Origin: an uncultured Paracoccus sp.
GTDB taxonomy: Bacteria > Pseudomonadota > Alphaproteobacteria > Rhodobacterales > Rhodobacteraceae
Reading direction: 5' to 3'
DNA: 17,898 nucleotides
NCBI GenBank assembly: GCA_934533075.1
Contig: CAKTBJ010000047.1
Coordinates: forward strand, 1 to 17,898
Part shown: piece after piece, positions 6,784-13,628 of the stretch
How positions within the stretch are numbered: the stretch's first letter is position 1
Layout: the number at the start of each line of letters is the position of its first letter
Translations under genes and position numbers: made by a program
Notes under the pieces: model-generated
What the model was told of the DNA's origin: nothing
Database searches by the model: none
The model's input: only the letters and a program-made list of their open reading frames with translations

Positions 6784-8664
6784 TCAGGTCCCGATCCACC
6801 AAGTGTCAGGCATAAAGCCCGGCCAGTCACCATAAATCGGCACCGTCTCGGGGTGTTTCAGGGTCGCGCGATGCGCCAGCCGCGACACCGGCGAGAAACT
6901 GGCCGGGATCACATAGCGCCCCGCCATCAGCAGCCGGTCCAGCGCGCGCACGGCGGTGATGAAATCCTCGCGCGTGCGGGCGGCGACCATATGGTCGATC
7001 ATCGCGTCGATGGCCGGCGAGGCCGCCCCCATCCAGTTGCGCGTCCCCGGCGCGGTCACGCCCTCGGACCCCCAGTAAAGCCGCTGTTCCACCCCCGGCG
7101 ACAGCGACAGGCCGCGTTCATACCAGGTCATGTCGAACTGGTAGTTGTTGGTGCGCTCGACATATTGGGCGCTGTCGATCTGGGTGATCGCCGGCGTGAT
7201 GCCCAGGTTCTTCAGCGCATCGGCATAGATCGAGGCGATCTGCTGGGTCTCGGACGAGGACCGCATGGCGGTGCCGGTCTGGTTCAGCAATATCTCGAAG
7301 GTGAAGGGCTGGCCGTGCTCGTTCATCAGCCCGCCCTCCTGCACCGTCCAGCCGGCATCGGCCAGCAGCGCCAGCGCCTTGCGGATGCCGCGCCGGTCCA
7401 CGACGCGGACATCGCCCTCGGGCAGGGCATAGCCCTCCAGCGTGTCGGGGGGCAGGATGTCGGCGAAGGGTTCCAGCAGCGCGGCCTCCTCGGGCGAGGC
7501 CGGGCCGGGGCGCGCGCCCAGCTCCGAATTGCCGAAATAGGAGGCGATGCGCGGATCGACCCCGCCGCCCAGGGTCTGGTTGATGAAGGGAAAGTTGAAC
7601 ACCTCGATCAGCGCCTGCCGCACCCGCCAGTCGGCGAACAGCGGGTTGCGGGTGTTCATCACCAGCCCGACGATGCCCGAGGGGCGGCGATGCGGGATCT
7701 CGGACTTGACGATGCGGCCGTCCTGCGCCGCCGGGAAGTCGAAATCGCGCTGCCAGCGGGCGCTGTTCTGCTCGCGCCAGATGTCCAGCTCGCCGGCCTT
7801 GAAGGATTCGAACATGGCGGTGCTGTCGCCGTAATAATCGTAATGCAGCACCTCGGCATTGTAGAGGCCGCGATTGACCGGCAGGTCGGCCCCCCACCAG
7901 TCGGGATTCCTGCGGAAGGTGATCGAGCGCCCGACCTCGAACCCGTCGATCACGTAGGGACCCGAGCCGATGGGCACCTCCAGCCCGCTTTCCGCGAAGT
8001 CCTTGCCCTCCCATTGCGCCTTCTTGAGGATCGGGCGCAGGCCCATCAGCAGCGCCAGCTCGCGGTCCTCGGCCTCGAAGGTGAAGCGCAGGCTGCGCTC
8101 GCCCGTCTGTTCCATGCCGGCCACGCGCTCCCACGCGCCGCGGTAACGGGGATGGCCCTGCGTGCCCAGCGTCTCGTAGGACCACATCACGTCCGCGATG
8201 GTCAGCGGATCGCCGTCCGAGAACCGCGTGCCCTCGCGCAGCGTGAACTCGATCCACTTGCGGTCCTCGTCGGCGGTGACGGTCTCGGCCAGCAGGCCGT
8301 AGAGGGTGAACGGCTCGTCGATGCTGCGATACATCAGGGTCTCGGCGACATGCAGCGTCACCGGCCAGGCGGCGTTGCCCTTCAGCACCCAGGGCTTCAG
8401 CGAATCATAGCTGCCGGGTTCCGAGAGGCGAATCGTCCCCCCTTTCGGGGCGTCGGGATTCGCATAGGGCAGGTTCAGGAAACCGGGCGGCAGGGCGGGC
8501 TGGCCGACCATGCTGATGCCATGCGCCGGTCCCGGCGGGGCAGATTCCGGGCCTGCGCCAAGACTTGCGCGCGGCATCAAAGCCACACCCGCCGTCACCG
8601 AGCCGAGCCACAGGAATCCGCGTCGGGACACGGAATCGTTAGGAAATTTGAAGATTCGCGACAT
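6784..8664 (-). CDS. Tat-exported extracellular solute-binding protein family 5, YejA-like (peptide ABC importer)
   Basis: This is a periplasmic binding protein that should capture oligopeptides or a related ligand and pass them to an ABC permease. It has 626 residues counted from the ATG at 8664, about the size of YejA-type members. A twin-arginine signal is visible (SRRGFL at 13-18, hydrophobic core GSVTAGVALM, Ala-containing cleavage region near 33-37). After it comes the YejA-like opening HGISMVGQPALPPGF...YANPDAPKGG, then family-5 hallmarks: AETLMYRS, the FTLREGTRFSDGDPLTIADV block, and IGSGPYVIDGFEVGRSITFRRNPDWWG. An in-frame ATG at 8721 would add 19 polar residues ahead of the Tat signal and is less likely. 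Unusually, no yejBEF-like permease or ATPase gene is adjacent: the flanks are a csbD-like gene and a candidate sRNA. The permease may be encoded elsewhere. Confidence 0.92.
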   Translation of the reverse strand: MSRIFKFPNDSVSRRGFLWLGSVTAGVALMPRASLGAGPESAPPGPAHGISMVGQPALPPGFLNLPYANPDAPKGGTIRLSEPGSYDSLKPWVLKGNAAWPVTLHVAETLMYRSIDEPFTLYGLLAETVTADEDRKWIEFTLREGTRFSDGDPLTIADVMWSYETLGTQGHPRYRGAWERVAGMEQTGERSLRFTFEAEDRELALLMGLRPILKKAQWEGKDFAESGLEVPIGSGPYVIDGFEVGRSITFRRNPDWWGADLPVNRGLYNAEVLHYDYYGDSTAMFESFKAGELDIWREQNSARWQRDFDFPAAQDGRIVKSEIPHRRPSGIVGLVMNTRNPLFADWRVRQALIEVFNFPFINQTLGGGVDPRIASYFGNSELGARPGPASPEEAALLEPFADILPPDTLEGYALPEGDVRVVDRRGIRKALALLADAGWTVQEGGLMNEHGQPFTFEILLNQTGTAMRSSSETQQIASIYADALKNLGITPAITQIDSAQYVERTNNYQFDMTWYERGLSLSPGVEQRLYWGSEGVTAPGTRNWMGAASPAIDAMIDHMVAARTREDFITAVRALDRLLMAGRYVIPASFSPVSRLAHRATLKHPETVPIYGDWPGFMPDTWWIGT

Positions 8665-8759
8665 GCTCGGGCCTCGGCGGGTTTGTGTTTGCGGCGCTCT
8701 GCCGGCGCCTTGTCTGCGCATAACTTACAGGGGGTTGCGGGCTTGCGCAAACTTTAGCC

Positions 8760-8788
8760 TTGGCCCCGGGGACGGGGCGGCGTATAAC
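8760..8788 (+). promoter_or_regulatory. Sigma70-like promoter of the candidate small RNA
   Basis: TTGGCC (8760-8765, 4 of 6 to TTGACA) and TATAAC (8783-8788, 5 of 6 to TATAAT) are separated by exactly 17 bases. Transcription would begin near 8795, with no plausible start codon or gene before the terminator at 8841-8870. Confidence 0.6.
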
Positions 8789-8794
8789 CATAGC

Positions 8795-8869
8795 ACTGCT
8801 CGATAGGTTTCTTGCCTGTATGAAACCTGCCTCAAGACTTGCGCCCGCCTCGTGCGGGCGCTTTTTTAT
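8795..8869 (+). ncRNA. Candidate small RNA (two hairpins, intrinsic terminator)
   Basis: A transcript of about 75 nt is predicted from the promoter at 8760-8788 to the T-tract at 8862-8870. It would fold into a first hairpin, AGGTTTC / GAAACCT (8805-8811 with 8822-8828), exposing a 10-nt loop TTGCCTGTAT. A 12-nt single-stranded linker, GCCTCAAGACTT, follows, and then the terminator stem. The CTTG at the start of the first loop can pair with CAAG in the linker, allowing an alternative or pseudoknotted fold. The only frame inside (ATG at 8820, 22 codons) runs straight through the terminator and is unlikely to be translated. I do not recognise it as a named family. The alternative is an upstream leader of bdhA that ends by attenuation. 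Confidence 0.6.
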
Positions 8870-8870
8870 T
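8841..8870 (+). terminator. Rho-independent terminator
   Basis: A perfect 8-bp stem, GCGCCCGC / GCGGGCGC (8841-8848 with 8854-8861), has loop CTCGT and is followed directly by TTTTTTATT. It is the clearest terminator of the window, oriented on the + strand, and no protein-coding gene on that strand lies upstream of it. Confidence 0.9.
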
Positions 8871-8973
8871 CCACGCACATGTGATTAGTCCGGTGTCGCG
8901 GCGATGCCCGCCCCGGCTGGCCGCGACGCGGGCAAACGCCTCCCGCGCCGTATTCGCTTCCTGGAGGACCATG

Positions 8974-9756
8974 ATGTTTGACGACTTCCTGCGCGGAAAG
9001 ACCGCGATCGTGACCGGCTCGACCTCGGGGATCGGCCTGGGCGTCGCGCGAGAACTGGCCCGCGCCGGCGCCCACCTGGTGCTGAACAGCTTCACCGACA
9101 GCGACGAGGATCACGCGCTGGCCGCCGGTCTCGCCGCCGATTTCGGGGTGAAGGCGGTCTATATGCGGGCCGACATGTCCCGGCCCGAGGAATGCCGCGC
9201 CCTGGTCGAGAATGCGCCGGGCTGCGACATCCTGGTCAACAATGCCGGCATCCAGCATGTCGCCCCCATCGACGAGTTCCCGGCCGAGAAGTGGAACCAG
9301 ATCATCGCCATCAACCTGTCCTCGGCCTTCCATACCACGGCGGCGGCGCTGCCGCGGATGCGGGCGGCGGGCTGGGGGCGGGTGGTCAACATCGCTTCGG
9401 CGCATGGGCTGACCGCCAGCCCCTATAAATCCGCCTATGTCGCGGCCAAGCACGGCATCGTCGGCCTGACCAAGGTGACGGCGCTGGAGACCGCCCCCGA
9501 GGCGATCACCTGCAACGCCATCTGTCCCGGCTATGTGCTGACCCCCATCGTGGAAAAGCAGATCCCCGACCAGATGAAGGTCCACAACATGACCCGCGAG
9601 GAGGTGATCGCCAAGGTCATGCTGGTGCGCCAGCCCTCGGGCCAGTTCGCCACGGTCGAGGAGATGGGCGGCATCGCGGTGTTCCTGTGCAGCCGGGCCG
9701 CCGACCAGATCACCGGCACCACGATCAGCGCCGACGGCGGCTGGACGGCGCTGTAA
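8974..9756 (+). CDS. bdhA: D-3-hydroxybutyrate dehydrogenase
   Basis: This enzyme oxidises D-3-hydroxybutyrate to acetoacetate with NAD+, the last step in using polyhydroxybutyrate monomers. It is a classical short-chain dehydrogenase of 260 residues. Visible motifs are the cofactor motif TGSTSGIG (14-21), NNAG (89-92) and the catalytic Ser142, Tyr155, Lys159. The substrate-binding residues known from the Pseudomonas fragi enzyme (Gln94, His144, Lys152, Gln196) all fall at identical positions when counting from the ATG at 8974. This is my main reason for preferring it to the ATG three bases earlier; it also stands 6 nt from GGAGG, against 3 nt. It follows the sRNA terminator and must have its own promoter in the roughly 100 bases between. 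A patatin-like gene lies downstream on the same strand, after a set of GC hairpins. Confidence 0.95.
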   Translation: MFDDFLRGKTAIVTGSTSGIGLGVARELARAGAHLVLNSFTDSDEDHALAAGLAADFGVKAVYMRADMSRPEECRALVENAPGCDILVNNAGIQHVAPIDEFPAEKWNQIIAINLSSAFHTTAAALPRMRAAGWGRVVNIASAHGLTASPYKSAYVAAKHGIVGLTKVTALETAPEAITCNAICPGYVLTPIVEKQIPDQMKVHNMTREEVIAKVMLVRQPSGQFATVEEMGGIAVFLCSRAADQITGTTISADGGWTAL

Positions 9757-9767
9757 GGCGCCGCCCC

Positions 9768-9789
9768 CGCGCCGGCGCCGGCCGGCGCG
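9768..9789 (+). terminator. GC hairpin just after bdhA
   Basis: A 9-bp perfect stem, CGCGCCGGC / GCCGGCGCG, has loop GCCG and starts 12 bases past the bdhA stop. There is no T-tract. A second small hairpin (9786-9802) overlaps its right arm. Confidence 0.4.
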
Positions 9790-9797
9790 TCCTTCGG

Positions 9798-9839
9798 GCG
9801 CGTGCTGTGCCCGGCCCTCGGGCCGGGCACAGCGCGCGC
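9798..9839 (+). terminator. Very strong 20-bp stem-loop in the bdhA-patatin gap
   Basis: An almost perfect inverted repeat: 14 contiguous pairs (9804-9817 with 9820-9833) are extended by a G-U and 5 more pairs out to 9798 and 9839. It lacks a T-run and is followed by TCATCCCTCCC. It could be a terminator or 3'-end stabiliser of bdhA RNA that partly uncouples the patatin gene. Confidence 0.5.
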
Positions 9840-9992
9840 TCATCCCTCCCCCGGACAGGCCGCCGACCTTGCAACCCCGGCACCGCCTGACGGTCCGCCC
9901 GGCCCCCGCCGCGCGTGCGGCACCCTGCCGGCCCGGCAGCCCGCGCCCGGCCCGTTGCCGGGCATCCGCCCCTTCATCCGAAAGGCCCCACC

Positions 9993-11057
9993 ATGACCCA
10001 GCGGCGCGAGACCCGGCGCATCAACCTGGCCCTGCAAGGCGGCGGCGCGCATGGCGCCTTCACCTGGGGCGTGCTGGAGCGCCTGCTGGACGAGGACTGG
10101 CTGGAGATCGACGCCATATCCGGCACCTCGGCCGGGGCGCTTAACGGCGCCGCGCTGAAGGCCGGGCTGTCGCGGGGCGGGGGCGCCCCCGGCCGCCGCG
10201 CCGCGCGCGAGAATCTGGAATGGCTCTGGACCCGTATCGGCGAGGTGCCCTCGCTGCGCAACGACCAATGGGCGGAAACCGTGCTGCCCTGGCTGCCGCC
10301 GCCGGCGCGGCGCTGGGCCGAGGTCGCCTCGCCCTTCGGGTGGCTGGGGATGATGATGCGCATGGTCAGCCCCTACGATTTCGGCCCGCTCTGGCAGAAC
10401 CCGCTGCGCACGGTGGTCGAGGGGTTGCCCTTCGCCGATATCTGCCGCGACTGCGCCCCGCGTTTCTTCGTCAGCGCCACCAATGTCCGCACCGGCAAGA
10501 TCCGGGTGTTCTCGGGCGCCGAGATCGGGGCGGATGCCATCCTCGCCTCGGCCTGCCTGCCCACGGTCTTCCAGGCGGTCGAGATCGACGACCCCGCCAC
10601 CGGCCGGCGCGAAGCCTATTGGGATGGCGGCTATTCCGGCAACCCGGCGCTGTTTCCGCTGTTCGCGGCCGACCTGCCGCGCGACATCGTGGTGGTGGGC
10701 ATCAATCCGCTTCTGCGCGAGGCCGTGCCGCGCACGCCGGGCGAGATCGAGGACCGCATCAACGAGATCAGCTTCAACGCCTCGCTTCTGCGCGAGATGC
10801 GGGCCATCCATTTCGTCAAGCGCCTGATCGCCGGTGGTCAGGTGGCCGAGGGCGCGATGAAGGACGTGCTGATGCACATGATCGCCGATGACGGGCTGAT
10901 GGTCTCGCTGGGGGTGGAGACCAAGCTGCTGCCCGACCGCCACCTTCTGGCCCGGCTGCGCAGCGCGGGGCAGGCGGCGGCGGACGACTGGCTGGAGGCC
11001 CATGCCGACAGCATCGGCAATGCGCCCAGCATCGACCTGATGGCGATGTTCGGCTGA
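9993..11057 (+). CDS. Patatin-like phospholipase family protein
   Basis: A predicted cytoplasmic Ser-Asp dyad acyl hydrolase of 354 residues. Seen in sequence: the oxyanion-hole motif GGGAHG (16-21), the nucleophile elbow GTSAG (44-48, Ser46), the family's SACLP segment (186-190) and the catalytic DGG (211-213, Asp211). No signal peptide or transmembrane segment is evident; the N-terminus (MTQRRETRRINLALQ) is charged. The ATG at 9993 follows AAAGG at a suitable distance. The frame is open further upstream, but that part has GC-skewed junk composition and runs into the hairpin region. Its position after bdhA suggests a role in releasing hydroxyacids, or in lipid turnover linked to storage-polymer use. 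This is inference from context, since patatin families act on phospholipids, glycerolipids and other esters. Confidence 0.9.
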   Translation: MTQRRETRRINLALQGGGAHGAFTWGVLERLLDEDWLEIDAISGTSAGALNGAALKAGLSRGGGAPGRRAARENLEWLWTRIGEVPSLRNDQWAETVLPWLPPPARRWAEVASPFGWLGMMMRMVSPYDFGPLWQNPLRTVVEGLPFADICRDCAPRFFVSATNVRTGKIRVFSGAEIGADAILASACLPTVFQAVEIDDPATGRREAYWDGGYSGNPALFPLFAADLPRDIVVVGINPLLREAVPRTPGEIEDRINEISFNASLLREMRAIHFVKRLIAGGQVAEGAMKDVLMHMIADDGLMVSLGVETKLLPDRHLLARLRSAGQAAADDWLEAHADSIGNAPSIDLMAMFG

Positions 11058-11158
11058 GGGGCCGGGCTGCCCCGGTTGCGTGGCGGGGTTGGTGGGGGCA
11101 TGACACCTCCATCCTTTCGGCCAGCCCGGTGATGGCAGCCTGTAGCCTGTAGCCGGAG

Positions 11159-11201
11159 GCATGGCCGCGCAGATCACCCTGCGCGGCCCTCCTTTCCCCC
11201 T
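11159..11201 (+). repeat. Degenerate remnant of the 291-bp repeat
   Basis: GGCATGGCCG, a GATCA.CCCT stretch and an exact 18-base match (CGGCCCTCCTTTCCCCCT, 11184-11201) follow the order seen in full copy 2 (exact match at 11600-11617), with a deletion between them. It suggests that the array was once longer on this side. Confidence 0.55.
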
Positions 11202-11260
11202 CGCGAGATCGTCGAGGCTTGCCACAGCCAGCACCGCCTTTTCCGCCCGGAACGGGACCC

Positions 11261-11551
11261 GGCGATGCGCCGGCACGGCCGATGCGCGACCGCCCGGACC
11301 ATCCCTTTCGGCCCGCCTTTCCCCCTTTCGGCACCATCGGCGTTCCCTGGCATGCGTAGCCTCCTTGCCGGGAGGATGCGGGCAGGGATTCGGCACCGGG
11401 CGCCCCGGTGCCGCCGGACGCCGGGGATCAGGCGCCCCGTGTCGATTCCGGCTGGCTCGTGTCGGGAACCGCTGCGGAGACAGCCATATGCCGGGGCTGC
11501 CCTCTTCGGAAATCCGCGGATGGGGACAAGTCTGCATGGTCACGGGATGCA
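11261..11551 (+). repeat. Tandem repeat unit, copy 1
   Basis: This 291-base unit begins GGCGATGCGCCGGCA and ends before the same words recur at 11552. It contains a hairpin CCTCC / GGAGG (11360-11375), a perfect 10-bp hairpin (11391-11400 with 11404-11413, loop CGC) and the palindrome ATCCGCGGAT near its 3' end. The second half is almost identical to copy 2, with only two differences that I can see. Confidence 0.95.
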
Positions 11552-11843
11552 GGCGATGCGCCGGCATGGCCGATGCGCGACCGCCCGGATCATCCCTTTC
11601 GGCCCTCCTTTCCCCCTTTCGGCACCATCGGCGTTCCCCGGCATGCGTGAGCCTTCTTGCCGGGAGGATGCGGGCAGGGATTCGACACCGGGCGCCCCGG
11701 TGCCGCCGGACGCCGGGGATCAGGCGCCCCGTGTCGATTCCGGCTGGCTCGTGTCGGGAACCGCTGCGGAGACAGCCATATGCCGGGGCTGCCCTCTTCG
11801 GAAATCCGCGGATGGGGACAAGTCTGCGTGGTCACGGGATGCA
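11552..11843 (+). repeat. Tandem repeat unit, copy 2
   Basis: A 292-base unit, directly adjacent to copy 1. It carries one extra base (CGTGAGCC for CGTAGCC), which shifts any reading frame carried through the unit. One stem pair of the second hairpin becomes an A-C mismatch (GACACC for GGCACC). Confidence 0.95.
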
Positions 11844-11954
11844 GGTGATGCGCCGGCACGGCCGAGGCGCGGCCACCCGGATCATCCCCTTCGGCCCGCC
11901 TTTCCCCTTTCGGCACCATCGGCGTGCCCCGGCATGCGTAGCCTCCTTGACGGG
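11844..11954 (+). repeat. Tandem repeat unit, partial copy 3
   Basis: About 110 bases matching the first part of copies 1 and 2, with more substitutions. It ends near GCCTCCTTG, after which the sequence becomes unique. The hairpin part of the unit is missing. Confidence 0.85.
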
Positions 11955-12203
11955 GACAGGCAGAGGGCGCAGGCGCACGGATCGCGCCCTCCGTCCTCAG
12001 CCTGCCTCGTCGCGGCGCTATGAAATCCTCGCGGGCAGGGCCGGCCGCCGCCTGCCGAAGACGAAGACCGGTGATAGTCCAGACAGTCGAGGCCCGGCCG
12101 CACGGCTCGCCCCGGCGCGGCCTTTGCGCCGCCAACCTCCCCGCTTGCCTGTTCCCGGCCGTTATGATCTTGCTGGCCGCGCAATCCAGACCGGAGGCTT
12201 CCC

Positions 12204-12539
12204 GTGGTCGGTCCCTATCTCGCCCTGATGTCGGCCATCGTCTGCGAGGTCATCGGCACCTCGCTGTTGCAGCAGTCGCGGCAGTTCACCCGGCTGTGGC
12301 CGACCGTGGGCATGGCGCTGTTCTATCTCGCCTCGTTCTACCTGCTGTCGCTGGCGCTGCGCGGCATGTCGCTGGGCATCGCCTATGCCATCTGGTCGGG
12401 CGTCGGCATCGTGCTGGTGGCGACGGTGGGATTCCTGGTCTTCAACCAGCGCATCGACCTGCCCGGCGTCATCGGCCTGTCCATGATCGTCGGGGGCGTG
12501 CTGGTGGTGAACCTGTTCTCGCACAGCGTCGGCCACTGA
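12204..12539 (+). CDS. Small multidrug resistance (SMR) transporter, EmrE class
   Basis: An inner-membrane proton antiporter of 111 residues with four predicted helices (about 4-22, 34-52, 58-78 and 87-105). It follows EmrE closely: the essential membrane Glu is E15 in CEVIGTS, then FTRLWPTVG, then GIAYAIWSGVGIVL with W64, then NQRIDLPGVIG. These residues place it in the Qac/EmrE group and not with guanidinium exporters (Gdx/SugE). Translation starts at GTG (12204), with GGAGG 6 nt upstream; TATGAT at 12163-12168 is a fair -10. Known substrates of the class are quaternary ammonium and aromatic cations, and some SMR pairs export spermidine. Its place ahead of polyamine genes is suggestive only. 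No guanidine riboswitch features were found in its leader. Confidence 0.93.
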   Translation: MVGPYLALMSAIVCEVIGTSLLQQSRQFTRLWPTVGMALFYLASFYLLSLALRGMSLGIAYAIWSGVGIVLVATVGFLVFNQRIDLPGVIGLSMIVGGVLVVNLFSHSVGH

Positions 12540-12602
12540 CGGCTTGATCCCGGTCCCCGCAAGGGCCAGCATGGCGCCATGCCAGCGAGGAAGGGGGGCG
12601 CC

Positions 12603-13538
12603 ATGTCCAGCCACAAGGGCAAGGTCATCGTCACATGCGCCGTCACCGGCTCGATCCACACGCCGTCCATGTCCGAGGCGCTGCCGGTCACGCCCGAGCA
12701 GATCGCCGCCTCGGCCATCGAGGCGGCCGAGGCCGGCGCCGCCATCCTGCACCTGCATGCCCGCGACCCCTTGACCGGGCGCCCGGCTTCCGACCCCGAT
12801 CTGTTCATGCAGTTCCTGCCCCGGATCAGGGCCGGCTGCGATGCGGTGGTCAACATCACCACCGGCGGCAGCATGGTGATGACGCTGGAGCAGCGGCTGG
12901 CGGCGGCGATGCGGGCCGCGCCGGAAATGGCCTCGCTGAACATGGGCACGATGAACTTCGCCCTGCACCCGATGGCCGCGCGCGAACGGGAATGGAAACA
13001 CGACTGGGAAAAGCCGTTCCTGCTGGCATCGGACGACGGCATCTTCCGCAACACCTTCCGCGACATCGCCCATGTGCTGGAGCGGCTGGGCGAGCACGGC
13101 ACGCGGTTCGAGCATGAATGCTACGATGTCGGCCACCTCTACAATCTGGCGCATTTCGTGGACAAGGGCGTGGTGAAGCCGCCCTTCTTCATCCAGATGG
13201 TGTTCGGCGTGCTGGGCGGTATCGGCACCGACCCCGAGAACCTGAGTTTCATGAAGGCCACCGCCGACCGCCTGTTCGGCACCGATTACCGCTGGTCGGT
13301 GCTGGCCGCGGGCCGCCAGCAGATTCCCTTCGCCACCCAGGCGGCGCTGCTGGGCGGCAATGTCCGCGTGGGGCTGGAGGATTCGCTGTTCATCTCGCGC
13401 GGGAAACTGGCGGCGTCCAATGCCGAGCAGGTCGCCAAGATCCGCCGCATCGTCGAGGAACTGGGCCTGTCGGTCGCCACCCCCGCCGAGGCGCGCGAGA
13501 TGCTGGCCCTGAAGGGGGCCGACAAGGTGGCGTTCTGA
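12603..13538 (+). CDS. Beta-keto acid cleavage enzyme (BKACE, DUF849 family)
   Basis: Members condense a beta-keto acid with acetyl-CoA, releasing acetoacetate and a new CoA ester. The founding member is the 3-keto-5-aminohexanoate cleavage enzyme Kce of lysine fermentation, and others act on dehydrocarnitine and related acids. This protein has 311 residues. Seen in it: the opening ITCAVTGS-like strand (VIVTCAVTGSIHTPSMS), the metal-binding His pair in LHLHARD (H50, H52), NITTGGS, and NVRVGLED. In the last, R255, E259 and D260 keep the spacing of Kce Arg226, Glu230 and Asp231. E170/E172 in FEHECYD fit the catalytic-site glutamate region. The ATG at 12603 is preferred over 12579 because a G-rich ribosome-binding stretch precedes it and family similarity starts there. 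The gene lies 63 bases after the SMR gene. The true substrate cannot be read from sequence. Confidence 0.9.
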   Translation: MSSHKGKVIVTCAVTGSIHTPSMSEALPVTPEQIAASAIEAAEAGAAILHLHARDPLTGRPASDPDLFMQFLPRIRAGCDAVVNITTGGSMVMTLEQRLAAAMRAAPEMASLNMGTMNFALHPMAAREREWKHDWEKPFLLASDDGIFRNTFRDIAHVLERLGEHGTRFEHECYDVGHLYNLAHFVDKGVVKPPFFIQMVFGVLGGIGTDPENLSFMKATADRLFGTDYRWSVLAAGRQQIPFATQAALLGGNVRVGLEDSLFISRGKLAASNAEQVAKIRRIVEELGLSVATPAEAREMLALKGADKVAF

Positions 13539-13578
13539 GGGGCAGGGGGGTGTCCGGCCCGCTGCGCCGGCGTCTGGT

Positions 13579-13596
13579 GAATTTTCCATGAAATTC
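13579..13596. promoter_or_regulatory. AT-rich palindrome, possible operator ahead of nspC
   Basis: GAATTT and AAATTC flank a 6-base centre. This is an isolated AT-rich dyad in very GC-rich surroundings, 41 bases after the BKACE stop and about 120 bases before nspC. It could be a regulator site for the spermidine operon. Confidence 0.35.
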
Positions 13597-13628
13597 GCGG
13601 CTGCCGGGCGGTGGCGGCCCGCCCATCC

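Larger units (their letters stand above)
8665..8973. other. Intergenic region between the solute-binding protein gene and bdhA
   Basis: A divergent gap of about 310 bases. Its middle holds a promoter, hairpin and terminator cassette on the + strand (listed separately). Its left part must carry the minus-strand promoter; TTGCGC and TAAGTT with 17 bases between them are the nearest, weak match. Its right part holds an 8-bp inverted repeat, GTCGCGGC / GCCGCGAC (8895-8902 with 8920-8927), in the bdhA leader. Confidence 0.6.
11058..12203. other. Gene-free block containing tandem repeats
   Basis: Nearly 1.15 kb between the patatin gene and the SMR gene. No frame shows credible protein character: open frames here translate to Arg/Pro/Gly-rich text and shift frame between repeat copies. 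The left 100 bases are unremarkable, followed by a repeat remnant (11159-11201), the tandem array (11261-11954) and about 250 bases of unique sequence. The SMR gene's likely -10 (TATGAT at 12163-12168) is at the right end. Confidence 0.7.

Noticed and set aside
6130..8757. 875-codon + strand open frame
   Set aside because: It is antisense to the csbD-like and solute-binding genes, has the composition of a shadow frame, and lacks a recognisable domain or ribosome-binding site.
8820..8888. A 22-codon frame starting ATG AAA CCT inside the candidate sRNA
   Set aside because: It runs through the intrinsic terminator and has no ribosome-binding site, so most transcripts would lack its stop codon.
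11540..11593. A 17-codon minus-strand frame (MIRAVAHRPCRRIACIP) with a GGAGG upstream, recurring in copy 3 at 11832-11885
   Set aside because: The ribosome-binding sequence is GGCGG in copies 1 and 3, copy 1 reads past the stop into different residues, and several changes between copies alter amino acids. No sign of protein selection.
11261..11954. CRISPR array
   Set aside because: The repeat unit is 291 bases long and the copies are contiguous, without unique spacers; no cas genes are present.
12020..12203. Possible guanidine riboswitch ahead of the SMR gene
   Set aside because: No paired ACGR-loop hairpins or ykkC-like core can be seen, and the protein belongs to the EmrE group and not the guanidinium exporter group.
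11161..12228. Open frames through the tandem repeats that give repeated protein text
   Set aside because: The repeats are nearly identical DNA, so the protein repetition is automatic. The one-base length change in copy 2 breaks the frame relation, and the residues are Arg/Pro/Gly-biased without family character.
12162..13589. 475-codon minus-strand frame opposite the SMR and BKACE genes
   Set aside because: Shadow frame with His/Gln/Asp/Arg-rich text. Both + strand genes beneath it have full family motifs and ribosome-binding sites.
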